Below, in pieces: positions 28,939 to 29,353 of a stretch of DNA of 29,353 nucleotides (position 1 is the stretch's first letter; each line of letters begins with the position of its first letter). The notes beneath the pieces are model-generated. The model did no database searches and was not told the DNA's origin. It saw only the letters and a list, made by a program, of their open reading frames with translations. The position numbers and the translations under genes are program-made. Source of the DNA: Chara braunii (taxonomy: Eukaryota; Streptophyta; Charophyceae; Charales; Characeae); assembly GCA_003427395.1 (NCBI GenBank), contig BFEA01000760.1, forward strand, positions 104,344 through 133,696. Direction: 5' to 3'.

Positions 28939-29290
28939 TCAATTCATTTTTTATCTTCTTACTTACACAACTCCCCCTGTTGGGTGTAGGTTGGGCGGCG
29001 GCTGCCCCCACCCCCGTGCGTCATGTCGACCCACTTGCACACAGCCAAAGGGCAAAGAGGCATATATCGTCAAACAGAACTGCCCGGCAAACCGTCGGCA
29101 GAGGGGTAGAAGAGGACATAAAATATATACATATACATCGTCACAAAGATATCAGAGCACAAAAGCGAAAAAAAACGAAAAACATCAATTCGTTTTCTAT
29201 CTTCTTACTTACAACTCGATATATATATCGTCATATATATCGTCACAAACAGAACTGCCCGGTAAACCGTAGGCAGAGAGAGAAGAGGAC
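28939..29290 (+). repeat. Direct repeats before the ribozyme-like core
   Basis: TATCTTCTTACTTACA (28953, 29199) and a longer block with AACAGAACTGCCCGG, AAACCGT and GGCAGAG then AGAAGAGGACA (29072-29118, 29247-29291) each occur twice. Each longer block folds into a small hairpin (CTGCCCGG, loop CAAA or TAAA, CCG then GGCAG; 29080-29101 and 29255-29276). Confidence 0.8.
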
Positions 29291-29316
29291 AACAAACGAG
29301 GGGCTGTGACAAACTG

Positions 29317-29344
29317 TTTCGTCGGAGTTTCACCGACTCATCAG
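29317..29344 (-). ncRNA. Hammerhead-ribozyme-like core, partly in window
   Basis: The minus strand reads CTGATGA, GTCGG, loop TGAAACT, CCGAC, GAAA, which is the hammerhead consensus CUGANGA, stem II, GAAA with a perfect 5-bp stem II. The sequence after it is CAGTTTGTCAC. A very short stem III (ACA, GTT, TGT then C) would give a GTC cleavage site, but the flanks do not pair as stem I. A type III layout would need stem I and the cleavage site beyond the window end. Hammerheads in eukaryotic genomes occur in retrozymes and Penelope-like elements. Confidence 0.6.
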
Positions 29345-29353
29345 GAGGCTGAA

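Noticed and set aside
29307-29353. Type I hammerhead with cleavage at GTC inside the window
   Set aside because: The bases flanking the core (CAGCCTC and ACAGCCCC) do not pair, so stem I cannot form; only an open type III layout remains possible.

Overview
The window looks like nuclear DNA of a photosynthetic eukaryote: plant or alga, lineage not fixed. It has GT-AG spliced coding exons, a heavy load of mononucleotide, dinucleotide and minisatellite repeats, short inverted-repeat transposons, snRNA-derived sequences, and one AT-rich block of broken organelle genes. There is no prokaryotic gene layout. Single N positions (2995, 3001, 5972, 21508) and very long homopolymers point to a draft assembly.

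Layout. 1-4.9 kb: the 3' part of a plus-strand CCT4 gene (T-complex chaperonin subunit delta), with two exons (1750-1836 and 4539-4694, ending in a stop) around a 2.7 kb intron loaded with repeats. 4.9-9.4 kb: intergenic repeats, including a second hAT-like element with a perfect 8-bp target duplication, a 105-bp TA-flanked palindrome, a truncated U2 snRNA copy and a (TG)n(AG)n microsatellite. 9.4-12.5 kb: a GC-richer block holding a chain of long but interrupted open stretches that I do not recognise, followed by minisatellites. 12.5-14.8 kb: repeats and poly-G/poly-C tracts.

14.8-19.1 kb: an AT-rich mosaic of broken organelle genes on both strands: possible tatC, cox3, nad1, nad2, a group II intron domain V, a plastid-type pdhB fragment, nad4, cox2, rps12 and three tRNAs. 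Stops, frameshifts and truncations show these are nuclear copies or scrambled organelle DNA, not working genes.

19.1-24.7 kb: U6-like snRNA fragments, a nested cluster of an inverted-repeat family, minisatellites, A-rich-spaced dimers and a near-perfect 90-bp palindrome. 24.7-29.35 kb: polypyrimidine and (GA)n tracts, two further 105-bp palindromes plus a solo end, a well-preserved U5 snRNA-like sequence, twin C-then-A modules, and at the very end direct repeats next to a hammerhead-ribozyme-like core on the minus strand.

The only gene that looks functional is CCT4. The U5-like sequence may be. The rest is mobile, repetitive or decayed. Family assignments rest on reading conserved motifs by eye; no search was run.
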